From: Verrucomicrobiota bacterium
GTDB taxonomy: Bacteria > Verrucomicrobiota > Verrucomicrobiia > Opitutales > Opitutaceae
Length of the DNA: 25,788 nt
Assembly: GCA_023443985.1 (NCBI GenBank)
Contig: JAEZSJ010000389.1
Location: 1-25,788, forward strand
Direction: 5' to 3'
In this document: positions 25,296-25,788 of the stretch, piece by piece
How the letters are laid out: every line of letters begins with the position of its first letter
Position numbering within the stretch: position 1 is the stretch's first letter
Made by a program: the position numbers and the translations under genes
Notes under the pieces: model-generated
Databases searched by the model: none
Seen by the model: the letters and a program-made list of their open reading frames with translations, nothing else
Told to the model about the DNA's origin: nothing

Positions 25296-25788
25296 CTAGA
25301 GTTCGCCGGCCTGCACTCGCAGGCAGGCGGAGTGGTGGGCGGGCTTCGTTTCCGCGAGCGGCGGGGCGTCGCCGGTGCGGCATTTCTCGACGGCGAATTC
25401 GCACCGCGGCGCGAAAGGGCAGCCGGGCGGGAGGCGGCTGAGGTCGGGCGGGAGGCCGGGGATCGTGAAGAGCTCGGCGCCCTTCGGTTGGAGGGCGGGG
25501 ATCGAGCGTTGGAGGGCGCGGGTGTAGGGGTGCTGCGGACGCGCGAAGAGATCGGCGGTCGTTGCACTCTCGACGATGCGGCCGGCGTACATCACCTGCA
25601 CGCGGTCGCACAGGCCGGCGACGACGCCGAGGTCGTGCGTGATGAAGATCACGGCCATGCTGAGCTCGCGTTGGAGGCGGCGGATGAGGTCGAGGATCTG
25701 CGCCTGCACGGTCACGTCGAGCGCGGTGGTGGGCTCGTCGGCGATGAGCAGCTCGGGGCGGGCGATGAGGGCCATCGCGATCATCACG
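25296..25788 (-). CDS. Oligopeptide/dipeptide ABC transporter ATP-binding protein, D type (partial)
   Basis: Only the C-terminal 164 codons are present; the window edge cuts the gene just after the ABC signature. The visible part begins VMIAMALIARPELLIADEPTTALDV, containing Walker B and the D-loop, then the switch histidine in FITHDLGVVAGLCDRV. HPYTRALQRSIPAL and the C-terminal cysteine-bearing domain (GCPFAPRCEFAVEKC...SACL) follow. Walker A lies outside the window. PTTALDVT and THDLGVVA are typical of the OppD/DppD partner, upstream of the F-type gene. The apparent start at the edge (GTG) is not a real start. Confidence 0.93.
   Translation of the reverse strand, partial: VMIAMALIARPELLIADEPTTALDVTVQAQILDLIRRLQRELSMAVIFITHDLGVVAGLCDRVQVMYAGRIVESATTADLFARPQHPYTRALQRSIPALQPKGAELFTIPGLPPDLSRLPPGCPFAPRCEFAVEKCRTGDAPPLAETKPAHHSACLRVQAGEL

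Overview
The window is a GC-rich bacterial chromosome segment of about 25.8 kb. About 18 kb of it is one unbroken ribosomal-protein supercluster on the + strand. GC richness, the str-S10-spc-alpha layout without tuf, the absence of the L30 gene, alanine/proline/lysine-rich tails on some ribosomal proteins, and SD-poor starts together suggest the Verrucomicrobiota, perhaps an Opitutaceae relative. That placement is an inference from style and recall, not a search result.

Region 1 (1-18160): end of rpsL, then rpsG, fusA, rpsJ, rplC, rplD, rplW, rplB, rpsS, rplV, rpsC, rplP, rpmC, rpsQ, rplN, rplX, rplE, rpsN, rpsH, rplF, rplR, rpsE, rplO, secY, an adenylate-kinase-like gene, map, rpsM, rpsK, rpsD, rpoA and rplQ. 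All point the same way with short gaps or overlaps. They make ribosomal subunits, elongation factor G, the Sec channel, methionine aminopeptidase and the RNA polymerase alpha subunit. tuf, rpmD, infA and rpmJ are missing from places where many bacteria have them. Several gaps hold RNA hairpins (rpsJ-rplC, rplX-rplE, rpsN-rpsH, rplO-secY, rpsK-rpsD, rpoA-rplQ) that may tune expression inside the cluster. A UUCG-capped terminator follows rplQ.

The most unusual gene is at 13534-14013. It occupies the classic adk slot between secY and map and still has the adenylate-kinase outline (degenerate P-loop strand, ST motif, GFPRT, C-terminal strand). However, the Walker A lysine and the whole LID region are gone. 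It reads as a pseudoenzyme kept in frame and overlapping map by four bases.

Region 2 (18161-23938): single genes on the + strand: a tiny membrane-anchored zinc-ribbon protein, guaA (GMP synthase), a secreted protein of possible LolA-like type, hisD (histidinol dehydrogenase) and a soluble PAS-histidine kinase-receiver hybrid. A hairpin terminator separates hisD from the kinase.

Region 3 (23939-25788, - strand): two ATPase genes of an oligopeptide/dipeptide ABC importer, the D-type gene (cut by the window edge) upstream and the F-type gene downstream. They are separated by 321 bp of non-coding DNA carrying a short direct repeat, two opposed arrays of a degenerate 9-bp repeat, and a REP-like 23-bp inverted repeat.
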